A DNA stretch of 64,000 nt from Vibrio cyclitrophicus (GCA_023206055.1 CP065367.1:868001-932000), one strand, 5' to 3'; numbered from the stretch's first letter, positions 51,485 to 61,798 are shown. Notes: generated by a model from the letters alone, not told the origin. Made by a program: numbers and translations.

Positions 51485-53491
51485 ATGTTTCAAGATAATC
51501 CTCTACTCGCTCAACTCAAACAGCAAATCCAAGAAACCCTCCCTAAAAAGGAAGGTACAATCAAAGCCACTGAAAAAGGCTTTGGTTTTCTCGAAGTCGA
51601 TAACAAGACCAGTTTCTTTATCCCACCTCCATACATGAAGAAATGTGTACACGGTGACAAAGTTATTGCCATCATTCGCACAGAGAAAGAACGCGAAGTA
51701 GCAGAGCCTGAGGAATTGATTGAACAAGGCCTTACTCGTTTTATTGCTCGAGTGAAGTTATTTAAAGGTCGTTTGAACGTCGTTCCTGATCACCCGCAAC
51801 TGAAAAAGCTACAACTTAAAGCGAAAGCAAAGAAGGGCCTAAACCCTGAAACGCTTAAAGAAGGTGACTGGGTTGTTGCTCATATCGTTCAACACCCATT
51901 AAAAGGTGACAATGGCTTCTTAGCTCAGATCTCTGAGAAAATCACAGACGCTGACGACAAGATTGCACCTTGGTGGGTAACACTGGCACAAAACGACCTA
52001 CCAAACAGCGAGCCAGAAGGTATCGATGATTGGAAGATTAACGATGACGCCGATCTTGAACGTGTAGACATGACGCACGTCCCTTTTGTGACTATCGATG
52101 GCGAAAGCACAAAAGACATGGATGATGCGCTTTACGCGAAAAAGAAAGAGAACGGTGACTTTGAGCTAACTATTGCAATTGCTGATCCAACAGCTTACAT
52201 CTCTCCAGATGATGCAATGGATAAAGTGGCTCGTGAGCGTGGTTTCACTATTTACCTGCCTGGCCGTAACATTCCAATGTTACCTCGTGATCTGGCTGAC
52301 AACTTATGTTCACTGATCGAGAACGAAGTTCGCCCTGCACTTTGCTGCACAGTAACGGTATCTAAAGATGGCGTTCTCGGTGATGACATTAACTTCTTCG
52401 CTGCAAACATCAAATCTCACGCTCGCCTTGCTTACGATAACGTATCAGACTGGTTAGAAACAGGTGCATCAGAGAAGTGGCAACCGTCAGAAGAAATCGC
52501 TGCGATTGTTTCTGATCTTCACCAATTTGCTCAAGCGCGTTCAGCGTGGCGTTCAGCGAATGCGGTTGTGTTCCCAGACCGCCCTGACTACCGCTTTGAA
52601 CTTAGCGAAGATAACGATGTTGTCGCTATCCACGCTGACATGCGTCGCAGTGCAAACAAGCTGGTTGAAGAATCTATGATCAGCGCGAACATCTGTGCGG
52701 GCCGAGTACTAAAAGAAAACTTCAACCAAGGTGTGTTTAACTGCCACTCTGGTTTCAAGGCTGAGAAAGTTGCTGACGTTCTTGAACTGGTGAACCCGCA
52801 AGCGGAAACGCCATTCACTGAAGAGCAAATCGTTTCTCTTGAAGGATTCGCAACGCTACGCCGTTGGTTGGGTTCTTTAGACAACAGCTACTACGACAAC
52901 CGTATTCGTAAATTCCAAGCGTATAGCGAGATCAGCAATGAGCCTGCACCTCACTATGCTATGGGTTTAGATATTTACGCAACTTGGACTTCTCCAATTC
53001 GTAAATACGGCGACATGATTAACCACCGTATGCTTAAAGCACACATCTTAGGTAAAGCGCCAATTCAAACACCAGACGAAACCATTGGTGATGAACTTGC
53101 TCTACACCGCCGTCATCACGGTATGGCTGAACGTAACGTTGGCGATTGGTTGTATGCTCGTACTCTAGCAAACGCTCCAGTTGAAGAAATTCGTTTCCAA
53201 GCAGAGATCTTCGACATTAACCGTGCTGGTATGCGTGTACGTCTACTTGAAAATGGTGCGGCTGCATTTATCCCTGGCTCTCTCATTCTTAATAATAAAG
53301 AAAGAATAGAGTGCAACGGTGATATGGGTACTGTATCTATCGATAAAGAAATGGTATACAAACTGGGAGACGTTTTAGAAGTAGTTCTCTCAGAAGTTAA
53401 TCAGGAAAACCGTAACTTGGTAGCAAAGCCTACACAAGTATTTGCGGACTTGCCTAGCGAGCCTGAAACGACAAATGAAACCGAAGCCTGA
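51485..53491 (+). CDS. rnb: Exoribonuclease II
   Basis: 668 residues from the ATG at 51485; MFQDNPLLAQLKQQIQ is the conserved enterobacterial start, so the TTG at 51461 is not used. The cold-shock-like RNA-binding domains (~20-170) include KATEKGFGFLEVD. The catalytic RNB domain (~190-520) has DGESTKDMDDALYA with the metal-binding Asp cluster, and TSPIRKYGDMINHR. A C-terminal S1 domain follows (~560-650). It degrades single-stranded RNA from 3' to 5'. The neighbouring helicase could feed it unwound RNA. A terminator follows. Confidence 0.95.
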   Translation: MFQDNPLLAQLKQQIQETLPKKEGTIKATEKGFGFLEVDNKTSFFIPPPYMKKCVHGDKVIAIIRTEKEREVAEPEELIEQGLTRFIARVKLFKGRLNVVPDHPQLKKLQLKAKAKKGLNPETLKEGDWVVAHIVQHPLKGDNGFLAQISEKITDADDKIAPWWVTLAQNDLPNSEPEGIDDWKINDDADLERVDMTHVPFVTIDGESTKDMDDALYAKKKENGDFELTIAIADPTAYISPDDAMDKVARERGFTIYLPGRNIPMLPRDLADNLCSLIENEVRPALCCTVTVSKDGVLGDDINFFAANIKSHARLAYDNVSDWLETGASEKWQPSEEIAAIVSDLHQFAQARSAWRSANAVVFPDRPDYRFELSEDNDVVAIHADMRRSANKLVEESMISANICAGRVLKENFNQGVFNCHSGFKAEKVADVLELVNPQAETPFTEEQIVSLEGFATLRRWLGSLDNSYYDNRIRKFQAYSEISNEPAPHYAMGLDIYATWTSPIRKYGDMINHRMLKAHILGKAPIQTPDETIGDELALHRRHHGMAERNVGDWLYARTLANAPVEEIRFQAEIFDINRAGMRVRLLENGAAAFIPGSLILNNKERIECNGDMGTVSIDKEMVYKLGDVLEVVLSEVNQENRNLVAKPTQVFADLPSEPETTNETEA

Positions 53492-53513
53492 TTTCTGGTA
53501 GGATTCACTTCTA

Positions 53514-53540
53514 AAGGCGCTAATTATTAGCGCCTTTTTT
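53514..53540 (+). terminator. Terminator of rnb
   Basis: AAGGCGCTAA / TTAGCGCCTT with a short loop and a T-run. Confidence 0.88.
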
Positions 53541-53610
53541 GTAAATGTCTCATGCTTAAACAATACTAAAACCAATAAGCAACTCGTTTACAACGTCAAA
53601 GAAGCGCACT

Positions 53611-54441
53611 ATGTCATCGATAACAGTTACTCAATTTAGAAACTTTATTCCCAGGAAACGAGAACGTTATCCTGCCTCTAAAAACGGTATCTTTATGGTA
53701 TCGAAAGGCAGTATTTCTTTTGTGTTACCCAATGGGACTCAAGCCTCGTTGCAAGCCGGAGATTTCACCCTTTATAATTCTGGTCAGATTAAAGACATCA
53801 GCGTTAACACTGAAAATGGTGAATTCAGCGCAACCTGCTTAGATTTTGATTTGGATATTTTCCAAAAGTTCATTAACCAGTTCAGCGATTTAGAATCCAC
53901 TCGAATCCCAGATAAGTACATTAAGTTCAATCAAACAGATACCGAGATCTGCCAGTTGAAAGATCTCATCATGTCACTTGCTCATTCATCGAACCAGAAT
54001 GACTACGCACTCACTCAATTAGGCTTAAGTTTGCTGTCTTTGATGGTGGAACAGTACCCTGCTCTACTGGCTATTATTGCTCGAGCTTCAAGGTTGACCG
54101 TGACCCAAAGAGTCATTCACTACATCGAACAAAACATTGAAAACAATATCTCTTTGGATACCCTCGCCAGTTACATGGGGATGTCACCGGCTACGCTGAA
54201 ACGTCGCTTATCGGCTGAAGATCTGTCGTTCTCAAACCTATTAAAGATCAAACGTATTGCTCATGCGGCCACTCAGCTAAGAACATCGGATAAGTCGATC
54301 ACTCAAATCGCGTATGAGTCCGGTTTTAAAAGTGCCGCTCACTTCAGCACTGCCTTTAAAACGTATCATGGCAAAACACCAAAAGACTTCCGATCGTTAG
54401 TGGCACAAGCACAACTGCAAAGCATAAAGCAGCAAGTTTAA
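53611..54441 (+). CDS. AraC-family transcriptional regulator
   Basis: 276 residues. The N-terminal half (~20-110) is a cupin-like sensor (GIFMVSKGSISFVLPNGTQASLQAGDFTLYNSG). The C-terminal half has two helix-turn-helix motifs: ISLDTLASYMGMSPATLKRRLSAEDLSF and KSITQIAYESGFKSAAHFSTAFKTYHGKTPKDFR, the AraC signature. It resembles the ToxT/UreR/GadX subgroup in length and layout. Targets unknown; it is 119 bases after rnb behind a terminator, so independently expressed. Confidence 0.88.
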   Translation: MSSITVTQFRNFIPRKRERYPASKNGIFMVSKGSISFVLPNGTQASLQAGDFTLYNSGQIKDISVNTENGEFSATCLDFDLDIFQKFINQFSDLESTRIPDKYIKFNQTDTEICQLKDLIMSLAHSSNQNDYALTQLGLSLLSLMVEQYPALLAIIARASRLTVTQRVIHYIEQNIENNISLDTLASYMGMSPATLKRRLSAEDLSFSNLLKIKRIAHAATQLRTSDKSITQIAYESGFKSAAHFSTAFKTYHGKTPKDFRSLVAQAQLQSIKQQV

Positions 54442-54658
54442 ACACATAAATTGATATGAACGTATTCGCGGTGAACTGGTGTAAACCAAGTGGCTTCAAT
54501 ATTAAGCCACTTGGATGTGAGATGAGATCATTTGGCTTAGGGATTCAGTGATTGAGTTTTGAGACTGCGTTATTTGGCTATGAGATTAGTTTGTTAAGCT
54601 TAGACACTAAGCTATTTGCTCTGCGAGCCGATCACCAGCAATCGTGAAAACAAAGTAA

Positions 54659-55021
54659 CTATGACCAGAAGTACGATTTCGGGTCTTTTTCAATTTCAGC
54701 TAAAATAGCTTCAAGATCCTTCGATTTAGGCAGGTACGGATAAGGTCCCCAATTGACGGAGTCAGTTTCGACATCATCTTCGAGTGGCACCATTACCAAC
54801 CAACAAGATAACGATTCATCAAAGGTCACGCAGACTATCTCGTTTGTATAATCACTATGAGATGAGTCAAGCAGATAATGCGCCTGAGAAAACAGTACAC
54901 CGCCCTCACACTCTTCATATAGAGATTTGCCTAGCTCTACCGGTAAATTGCTATTTCGAGAAGTACAGAGCCTTTCAGCTCCAATTAACAGACGATTCAG
55001 TTCTATATGAATAACGGACAT
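54659..55021 (-). CDS. Hypothetical acidic protein, 120 residues
   Basis: The ATG at 55021 has a good AAGGGG site. The product is acidic, cytoplasmic and contains NEIVCVTFDESLSCWLVMVPLEDD and WGPYPYLPKSKDLEAILAEIEKDPKSYFW. No family recognised. It is monocistronic, divergent from the PstS-like gene. Confidence 0.6.
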   Translation of the reverse strand: MSVIHIELNRLLIGAERLCTSRNSNLPVELGKSLYEECEGGVLFSQAHYLLDSSHSDYTNEIVCVTFDESLSCWLVMVPLEDDVETDSVNWGPYPYLPKSKDLEAILAEIEKDPKSYFWS

Positions 55022-55208
55022 AACACCCCTTGTAACTTCATAGAAACTTCTAAGTAGTGAATTCCTCTACTTAGCTTAGGACTCAACGAACATTTTAGCG
55101 AACCAGCAAAAACAAAATACCCGCTCTGCTCCCAGAAACGAATCCTAATCTCCTAAGTTATCTTACTTTCAAAAACGAATCCGGTAGCTATACATCGAGC
55201 ATATAGAA

Positions 55209-55241
55209 TTTCACAAAAGTGTCATATAACCGACCTATCAT
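55209..55241 (+). promoter_or_regulatory. Pho box and promoter of the PstS-like gene
   Basis: TTTCACAAAAG followed by TGTCATATAAC matches the Pho-box consensus at nearly all core positions (TCA, A-rich spacer, TGTCAT). Five bases on stands TATCAT as -10. The layout is the same as at 16536-16568. The gene start is about 33 bases downstream. Confidence 0.65.
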
Positions 55242-55273
55242 ATGCGACAAATGTTATTAACTAGGAGTTGTTT

Positions 55274-56089
55274 ATGTTACGAGTCGCGCTTGCCTCTCTT
55301 TTATCCTTAGCCCTGTCTTCTCATGCTGCTTTGGCACAAGAAACCACTATTTCGGGCTCCACTTCGGTATCACGAGTGATGGATGTATTAGCTGAGGAGT
55401 ACAACAAGACTCACCCTGATAACTATATTGCGGTTCAGGGGATTGGTTCTACAGCAGGTATTACCATGGTTAATAAAGGTGTCTCTGACATCGGTATGAG
55501 CTCGCGTTATCTAACCGACCGTGAACAAGACGAGAAGTTGAAGGTATTTCCAATTGCCTTTGACGGCCTAGCTGTCGTAACTAACCGCTCGAACGCTGTA
55601 AGCAACGTTACACGAGAGCAGCTGTTCGACATCTACAAAGGTAAGATCACGAACTGGAAAGCTGTGGGTGGCGCAGATCAGCCTATCGCAGTAGTCACTC
55701 GTGAAGCGTCTTCTGGTTCACGCTATAGTTTCGAAAGCCTGCTTGGTTTAACGAAAATAATTAATGACCGTCTAGTATCTGATATCAACCCAAATAACTT
55801 GGTTGTAAACAGTAACAGCATGGTTAAAACGATTGTTAACCATAACCCGCATGCAATTGGTTTTATCTCTGTTGGTTCGATCGACCGTTCAATTAAGGCG
55901 ATTACATTTGAAGGCATAGAACCAACATCTAAAAACATTGCCAACCACAGCTATGAGTTGGCTCGCCCATTCTTGTTGCTGCACAAGACAGACTCAGTTT
56001 CTGACGAAAGCAAAGACTTCATCAAGTTCGTGAAGTCAAAGCAAGGGCAAGATCTTATCGAAGAGTACGGCTACACACGCATTAAGTAG
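55274..56089 (+). CDS. PstS-like phosphate-binding periplasmic protein
   Basis: 271 residues from the ATG at 55274 with a TAGGAG site; a TTG at 55268 is less likely. A signal peptide ends AALA-QE near 21. The phosphate-binding loops of the PBP-like PstS group are visible: TISGSTSVSRVMDVLAEEY, GIGSTAGITMVNKGVSDIGMSSR and TREASSGSRYSFE. It should deliver phosphate to a Pst ABC transporter, but no pst permease genes are adjacent. The Pho box upstream supports induction by phosphate starvation. A terminator follows, so it is monocistronic. Confidence 0.85.
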   Translation: MLRVALASLLSLALSSHAALAQETTISGSTSVSRVMDVLAEEYNKTHPDNYIAVQGIGSTAGITMVNKGVSDIGMSSRYLTDREQDEKLKVFPIAFDGLAVVTNRSNAVSNVTREQLFDIYKGKITNWKAVGGADQPIAVVTREASSGSRYSFESLLGLTKIINDRLVSDINPNNLVVNSNSMVKTIVNHNPHAIGFISVGSIDRSIKAITFEGIEPTSKNIANHSYELARPFLLLHKTDSVSDESKDFIKFVKSKQGQDLIEEYGYTRIK

Positions 56090-56153
56090 GTGGCGTACCT
56101 TTATCGATCTTATTAGCTATGCTGGTGATGTCGATTTGATAGGACACAAACAA

Positions 56154-56184
56154 AAAGAGAGAGCATTAAGCTCTCTCTTTTTTT
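56154..56184 (+). terminator. Terminator of the PstS-like gene
   Basis: AAAGAGAGAGC / GCTCTCTCTTT with a 5-base loop and seven Ts. Confidence 0.9.
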
Positions 56185-56216
56185 GAATCTTTATAAATCG
56201 CTTCTTTACAAACCAC

Positions 56217-56903
56217 TTAGAAGTGAAGTTGAATCACCGAAACAATAATAGCGCCAGGACGACGAATGCCTTCGATTTCTACGCGGATTTCGCGTTCAAT
56301 CTCTAGACCCTTTTTAATCGGCGTTACTTTTGTCAACGTGCTCTTAGCGCGAACGTTGCTGCCTGATTTTACAGGGTATGGGAAACGAACTTGGTTAAGA
56401 CCAATGTTTACAACCATCTTCGCTGTTGGGAATTGAGACTTGTCAGGGTCAACACTGTCAGTAAGACGAGGAAGCAGAGACAAAGTTAAAAAACCATGTG
56501 CGATGGTTGTTTTGAACGGAGAGTCTGTTTCTGCCTTAGAAGGCTCAGTGTGGATCCACTGCATATCTTCAGTCACAAGGCCGAACTGGTTAATACGGTC
56601 TTGACTTACGTTGATCCAGTCGCCAGTATGGATTACTTCACCGATCTGCTGATTAAGCTCATCAAACACAAGCTGTGCTTCTGGCTTTAATACGAGCGGT
56701 TGTTCCACTGGAATCTCTGGTCCATCTTCGTTTACTGCAGGTTTGTGGTGATCACGAACCCACGCAAAGAAATGGCTATTTTGCGTACGATTAAGAAAGT
56801 CGTCCCAGTAATCTCTAAGAGCTGGAGACATCCATTGCATAAACTCTGAGTGTTGCGAAGAAACGCTGTCGCCTCGGTGTTTAAATAAATCAATGACTTT
56901 CAT
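56217..56903 (-). CDS. MaoC-like dehydratase (hot-dog fold) protein
   Basis: 228 residues from the ATG at 56903 (GAGGTTC before it). The N-terminal 90 residues are helical and unassigned. The C-terminal 140 residues form a MaoC/(R)-hydratase hot-dog: INQFGLVTEDMQWIHTEP carries the catalytic Asp-His pair of the hydratase motif, followed by FKTTIAHGFLTLSLLPRL. It should hydrate or dehydrate (R)-3-hydroxyacyl-CoA, linking fatty-acid oxidation with storage polymers or making lipid precursors. The N-terminal extension is also seen in polyhydroxyalkanoate-linked proteins (inference). Single gene. Confidence 0.8.
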   Translation of the reverse strand: MKVIDLFKHRGDSVSSQHSEFMQWMSPALRDYWDDFLNRTQNSHFFAWVRDHHKPAVNEDGPEIPVEQPLVLKPEAQLVFDELNQQIGEVIHTGDWINVSQDRINQFGLVTEDMQWIHTEPSKAETDSPFKTTIAHGFLTLSLLPRLTDSVDPDKSQFPTAKMVVNIGLNQVRFPYPVKSGSNVRAKSTLTKVTPIKKGLEIEREIRVEIEGIRRPGAIIVSVIQLHF

Positions 56904-57135
56904 AAGAACCTCAATGCACAAAAAATTTCAATATAACTTCGTAATTTTGAAACACTTCACACTATTGTGCAAATGCTTTCGAGCATACAACCGTTAGCTG
57001 AACCTTACTATTTTTATAATAAACAGCAACTTACCAATAAAACATCATTTTATTACAAAACCCAATCTAGAGTGTTAGCTCTACCACATAATAAACATTT
57101 TATTATATAAATAGTGTTTTTATTCACAAGTGGAA
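56904..57135. other. AT-rich spacer upstream of the MaoC-like gene
   Basis: About 230 bases with repeated TTTTATTA runs (57000-57120); no gene seen. Confidence 0.35.
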
Positions 57136-57165
57136 TAAAAAAAGGCTTAGCGCGATGCTAAGCCT
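57136..57165 (-). terminator. Terminator of the second RND operon
   Basis: AGGCTTAGC / GCTAAGCCT with a 5-base loop; seven Ts follow on the minus strand. A further hairpin, GATTAGTC / GACTAATC (57194-57219), lies between the stop and this terminator. Confidence 0.85.
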
Positions 57166-57238
57166 CATTTTTTATAAGGAATTAATTACCAAGGATTAGT
57201 CTCTTATAAAGGACTAATCATACAAGACTCTGAGTTCC

Positions 57239-60200
57239 CTATTCGTCATCAAGCGGAATCAACTTAGTATTACCACCGTGTGCCTTCTCTCGCTTACGTT
57301 GTATGAATGCATAGAAGCCAGGAATTAGGAACGTACCAGCCAATAACACACATAACAGACCGCCGATTAGGGAAATACCCAACGAGTTCTGACTCACGTG
57401 ACCAGCTCCCGCAGCGAAGATAAGCGGGAAGATACCCAATATAAATGACCAAGACGTCATGTTCACAGCACGGAAACGCAACGTCCCCCCTTTTACAGCT
57501 GCATCTTCGATTGATGTATTTTTCTCTTCACGCTCAACTTTCGCGAATTCCACAATCAAGATTGCGTTCTTCGCGGCCAAGGCTATCAAGAGAACCAAAC
57601 CAATTTGAGCATAAAGGTTCAACGGTGTGCCTGTTAGGTTCAACGCCAAGAAGGAACCTAAAGTTGCAACCGGTACCACTAAGATAATAGCAATCGGTAT
57701 GGTCCAACTCTCGTATTGAGCCACCATGAACAAGTAAATGAAGATCAGTGCCAATGCGAACGCAAAGATTGCTTGGTTACCTGCTAGTACCTCTTGGTAA
57801 GCCATACCAGTCCATTCGTACTGGTAGCCCTGAGGCAATACGTCAGCCGCGACACGTTCCATCGCTGCAATGGCATCACCACTCGAGTAACCCGGCGCTG
57901 GTTGTCCTTGAATCACGGCACTGCGGTACATGTTGTAACGCCATGCTACATCGGGTTCGAAGATCTGGTCGTAAGTCACAAGTGTACTGAGTGGGATCAT
58001 CTCGCCATTAGACGAACGTACGTGGAATCGTTGTAGATCATCCATGCTACTACGGTGTTCACTGTCAGCTTGCATGGTTACTCGGAAGTTCTTACCAAAC
58101 ATGGTGAAATCGTTCACGTATAGCGAACCAAGGTTACCTTGTAGTGTTTGGAAAATTTCCGACAACGGAATACCAAGTTGTTGCGCTTTCTCACGGTCAA
58201 TATCGACATAGTAGTGCGGTACATTGGCACGGAAGGTACTGAATGTGTGTGAGATCTCAGGCTGTTTAGCGGCCTCAGCAATCACGTCATTCATAACCAT
58301 CGCAAGGTCAGTGCGGCTACGACCTAATGTATCTTCGAGAACGAACTCAAAACCAGATGCTGCACCCATACCCGGTACTGCTGGAGGTCCCATTGCAAAT
58401 ACAACAGCTTGAGGCAGTTCAGTAGCTGCTCGACCATTAATACGTTGTGAGATAGCTTGCGCTGAATGTTGACCATCCAGAGCGTTACGCATATCCCAGT
58501 CGTGAAGCTTGATGAACATCGACGCACCATTCGAAGCAGAAGCGCCCGTCATAAATGCATAGCCGTTAACTAGTGTCACACCATCAACACCCGGCTCTTG
58601 TTCAACCATCTCTAGCAACTGCTCAGTCACATCTTCTGTACGAGACAGTGATGCCGCATCAGGAAGCTGTACGTTAACTAGCAAGATACCTTTATCTTCT
58701 TGAGGTACGAACGCCGTAGACGTTGTTTTCGCGAAGTAAGTTACCGCCGCCAGCGCCACAACAAAGAAGGTAAACAGTAAAACACCCTTTTTCACAAGGA
58801 AGCCTGCAATTTGACCATATTTATTGGTTACGGATTCAAGACCACGGTTAAACGCTTGGTACCATCGTGCTGTATTACCACCGCCCTGTTTAAGAACTAA
58901 TGAACATAATGCTGGTGACAGCGTTAGAGCGTTAATAGACGAGATAACAACGGCAATACAGATAGTCAAAGCGAACTGACGATACATGATACCAGTGATA
59001 CCAGGCAGCATAGCTACTGGAATGAATACCGCTAACAGAACCAAGGTTGAAGTAACAATTGGGCCTGTTACTTCCTTCATTGCAATAAGTGTTGCTTGTC
59101 GCGGAGAGATCGTCGGATCTTTGGCCATCGTGGTATCAACGTTCTCGATAACTAAGATCGCATCATCTACCACGATACCAATCGCTAATATCAAACCAAA
59201 CAAGGTTACCGTGTTAATGGTAAAGCCTGTCATCTGCATGATGGCAAACGTACCAATCAGAGATACCGGAATTGCAACCACAGGGATCAACGTTGCACGA
59301 GCACTACCCAAAAATAGGTAAGTCACCGCAATTACCAACAAGATAGCTTCGATTAGCGTCTTAACTACCCCTTTGATCGATTCAGCAACAAAGAGTGTAG
59401 TGTCATAACTCGCTTCATAAGCAACGCCTTCAGGGAAGTTTTTACTCAGGTTATCGAGCATTGCCATTACTGCTTTACCACTTTCCAGCGCATTAGCGTC
59501 TGACTGAAGTGACAGCGTTACGATTGAAGCATCTTGACCACGGTATTTACCATTACCGTCGTAGAACTTTTTACCAAGCTCAACGCGAGCAACATCTTTT
59601 AAATAAACCGTTGAACCATCTTGATTTGCACGCAGAACAACCTTTTCAAACTCATCAGCCGTTTCTAATCGACCTTTTGTTACCAAGTTGAACTGCACTT
59701 CTTGCGCGTTGTTATAAGGTGCAGCGCCAATACGACCAGCAGCGACTTGAACGTTCTGTTCCGCCAACGCGCGATTCACGTCAGAGGTGGTTATATTGAG
59801 GTTAGCCATTTTCTCAGGATCTAACCAAACACGCATCGCGTATTCACCACCACCCAATACGTTAACTTCACTAATACCCTTCACACGAGCCAATTGGTCT
59901 TTGATGTTTAAGTTAACGTAGTTAATCAAGAACTGGTCGTTATACTCACCGTTTGGCGAGTAGAAGTTCAATACCATCAAAAGGTCAGGTGAACGTTTCT
60001 TAACCGTCACCCCCACCATTCTTACTTCTTGAGGGAGTTTCGATTCGATTTGTGCAACTCGGTTCTGAACGTTGACTTGAGCCATATCGGCATCGGTACC
60101 AACGTCAAAGGTTACATTAAGGTTATACGAACCATCGTTAGCACTTTTAGAAGACATGTAGATCATATCCTCTACGCCGTTAACCGACGTTTCTATGGGG

Positions 60201-60391
60201 TCGGCTATTGCCTGTTCCACCACTTCAGCACTTGCGCCCGTGTAGAATGCCGACACACTGACCGACGGTGGGCTAATTTTTGGATACTCAGCCACTGGCA
60301 AGATAGCGAGAGAAATCGCACCCGCTAGGGTTAATATTATTGATATTACAAGGGCAAACTTAGGCCTTTGAATAAAGAAACGACTTAACAT
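57239..60391 (-). CDS. RND multidrug efflux permease (AcrB/HAE-1 type)
   Basis: 1050 residues, classic AcrB length. It opens MLSRFFIQRPKFALVISIILTL and has the HAE-1 signatures: PVAEYPKISPPSVSVSAFYTGAS, LFGLILAIGIVVDDAILVIENV with the proton-relay Asp pair in TM4, and the second-half motif GLVLLIALAAKNAILIVEFA in TM10 with the Lys of the relay. It is a proton-driven exporter of drugs, bile salts or detergents. It is co-transcribed with the adaptor gene, 11 bases upstream. No outer-membrane channel gene is adjacent, so it probably uses a shared TolC-type protein. Closest in style to the Vibrio Vex/Vme pumps. Confidence 0.93.
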   Translation of the reverse strand: MLSRFFIQRPKFALVISIILTLAGAISLAILPVAEYPKISPPSVSVSAFYTGASAEVVEQAIADPIETSVNGVEDMIYMSSKSANDGSYNLNVTFDVGTDADMAQVNVQNRVAQIESKLPQEVRMVGVTVKKRSPDLLMVLNFYSPNGEYNDQFLINYVNLNIKDQLARVKGISEVNVLGGGEYAMRVWLDPEKMANLNITTSDVNRALAEQNVQVAAGRIGAAPYNNAQEVQFNLVTKGRLETADEFEKVVLRANQDGSTVYLKDVARVELGKKFYDGNGKYRGQDASIVTLSLQSDANALESGKAVMAMLDNLSKNFPEGVAYEASYDTTLFVAESIKGVVKTLIEAILLVIAVTYLFLGSARATLIPVVAIPVSLIGTFAIMQMTGFTINTVTLFGLILAIGIVVDDAILVIENVDTTMAKDPTISPRQATLIAMKEVTGPIVTSTLVLLAVFIPVAMLPGITGIMYRQFALTICIAVVISSINALTLSPALCSLVLKQGGGNTARWYQAFNRGLESVTNKYGQIAGFLVKKGVLLFTFFVVALAAVTYFAKTTSTAFVPQEDKGILLVNVQLPDAASLSRTEDVTEQLLEMVEQEPGVDGVTLVNGYAFMTGASASNGASMFIKLHDWDMRNALDGQHSAQAISQRINGRAATELPQAVVFAMGPPAVPGMGAASGFEFVLEDTLGRSRTDLAMVMNDVIAEAAKQPEISHTFSTFRANVPHYYVDIDREKAQQLGIPLSEIFQTLQGNLGSLYVNDFTMFGKNFRVTMQADSEHRSSMDDLQRFHVRSSNGEMIPLSTLVTYDQIFEPDVAWRYNMYRSAVIQGQPAPGYSSGDAIAAMERVAADVLPQGYQYEWTGMAYQEVLAGNQAIFAFALALIFIYLFMVAQYESWTIPIAIILVVPVATLGSFLALNLTGTPLNLYAQIGLVLLIALAAKNAILIVEFAKVEREEKNTSIEDAAVKGGTLRFRAVNMTSWSFILGIFPLIFAAGAGHVSQNSLGISLIGGLLCVLLAGTFLIPGFYAFIQRKREKAHGGNTKLIPLDDE

Positions 60392-60402
60392 GAATAGCCC
60401 CC

Positions 60403-61539
60403 TTACTCAGCTTGTTCAGCAGAAGGTTGAATACGAACAGACATACCATTACGTACACGCTGCAAGCCTTGAGTGATGACCACGTCGTTCTTATCTAGAC
60501 CAGAATGAACAATCACACCACCTTCAACCTGACGCCCCATCTCGATGTTTCTGCGCTCAGCAACGGGTTCGGCTTCGCCTTCAACCAATACCATCACAAA
60601 ATCACCTTCAAGATCGGTTTGCACCGCACGGCGGGGAATAGTCACAACATCAATAGATTGTTTATCACGCAGATCAACACGAACATGTTGACCAGGAAGT
60701 AATTGTTGGTTGGGGTTATCGGCAATCGCACGCATCGCGATCGTACCAGTATTGAGGTTAATACGGTTGCCTAAAAAGTCCAGTTGGCCTAAGTGCTCGA
60801 ATGCTTCACCATTTTCCAACACGATCTCTACTTCAACGCGAGCAGAATCACTGCTGCCATCACCTTCAATGCGGTCCATACCTAACTCAATGCGTTCGCG
60901 CTCACTAATACTGAATGAGGCATGGATTGGGTCTAAGCTAACCAATGTAGTCAATACACCTGAAGACGGTGATACTAGATCACCCTTACTTACTTTAGTG
61001 TCACTGATTCTTCCAGAGAAAGGCGCAACAATTTTAGTATGAGAAAGCTGAACATTCGCGGCGTTTAACTGAGCATGGCTTGCTTCAAGTTGTGCTTGAG
61101 AACCGAGTAATGAAGCTGTCAACGCGTCAAATTCCGATTGAGAAATACTGCCTTTTGGAAGTAGGTTCTTACCACGGTTGAAATCAAGCTCGGCTTTTTT
61201 GAGGTTTGCATTCGCTTGAGCAACAGACGCTTTTGCGCTCGCAACTTCAGCTTCAAATGAAGAAGGTTCGATCAAGTAAAGCAATTGACCCTTTTCGACC
61301 ATTTGACCTTCTTGGAAATGACGGCTTTGTAAATAACCTGAAACCTGCGCAGTGATCGCCGTGTCTTCAACGGCTTCAATACGGCCGATATACGATTTGC
61401 TTTGCTGGTGAGAAATAACATTAACATCCTGTACAGCTACGAGAGGTAAAGGCGCTTGGTTGGTATTTTGGGCGTCTTGCCCACACCCAGCAAGAATAAA
61501 AGAGCTTGCAAGAGCCGTAAGGATTAACTTTTTACGCAT
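60403..61539 (-). CDS. RND efflux periplasmic adaptor lipoprotein (AcrA-type)
   Basis: 378 residues from the ATG at 61539, which begins MRKKLILTALASSFILAGC, a lipoprotein signal with the acylated Cys at 19. The open frame to 61632 is not needed. The lipoyl halves IEAVEDTAITAQVSGYLQSRHFQEGQMVEKGQ and LSHTKIVAPFSGRISDTKVSKGD flank a coiled-coil hairpin of ~70 residues. Beta-barrel and membrane-proximal domains follow. It pairs with the RND permease encoded next. The region to 61798 is a divergent promoter with the dCMP deaminase gene. Confidence 0.9.
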   Translation of the reverse strand: MRKKLILTALASSFILAGCGQDAQNTNQAPLPLVAVQDVNVISHQQSKSYIGRIEAVEDTAITAQVSGYLQSRHFQEGQMVEKGQLLYLIEPSSFEAEVASAKASVAQANANLKKAELDFNRGKNLLPKGSISQSEFDALTASLLGSQAQLEASHAQLNAANVQLSHTKIVAPFSGRISDTKVSKGDLVSPSSGVLTTLVSLDPIHASFSISERERIELGMDRIEGDGSSDSARVEVEIVLENGEAFEHLGQLDFLGNRINLNTGTIAMRAIADNPNQQLLPGQHVRVDLRDKQSIDVVTIPRRAVQTDLEGDFVMVLVEGEAEPVAERRNIEMGRQVEGGVIVHSGLDKNDVVITQGLQRVRNGMSVRIQPSAEQAE

Positions 61540-61798
61540 GGTTATACCGTCACTTATGAGAAATTGAACAGCATAAAAGTTACGTAACACAATTGCTTCA
61601 AATGTCCGAGGAATATCAATTATAACTCGCAAAAGTGTTTCAACATGTAAATTGAAATTAGATACATATCAATCAATTACAAACCAATAACAATTTGTGA
61701 TCAAATAACCATTTCCTACTTCCACTCTCCGCGTATATTGTCTAACATAATGTAACTTCAAAGCTAAACACTCATACTTCTTCGTTAAGGTAATTCGA

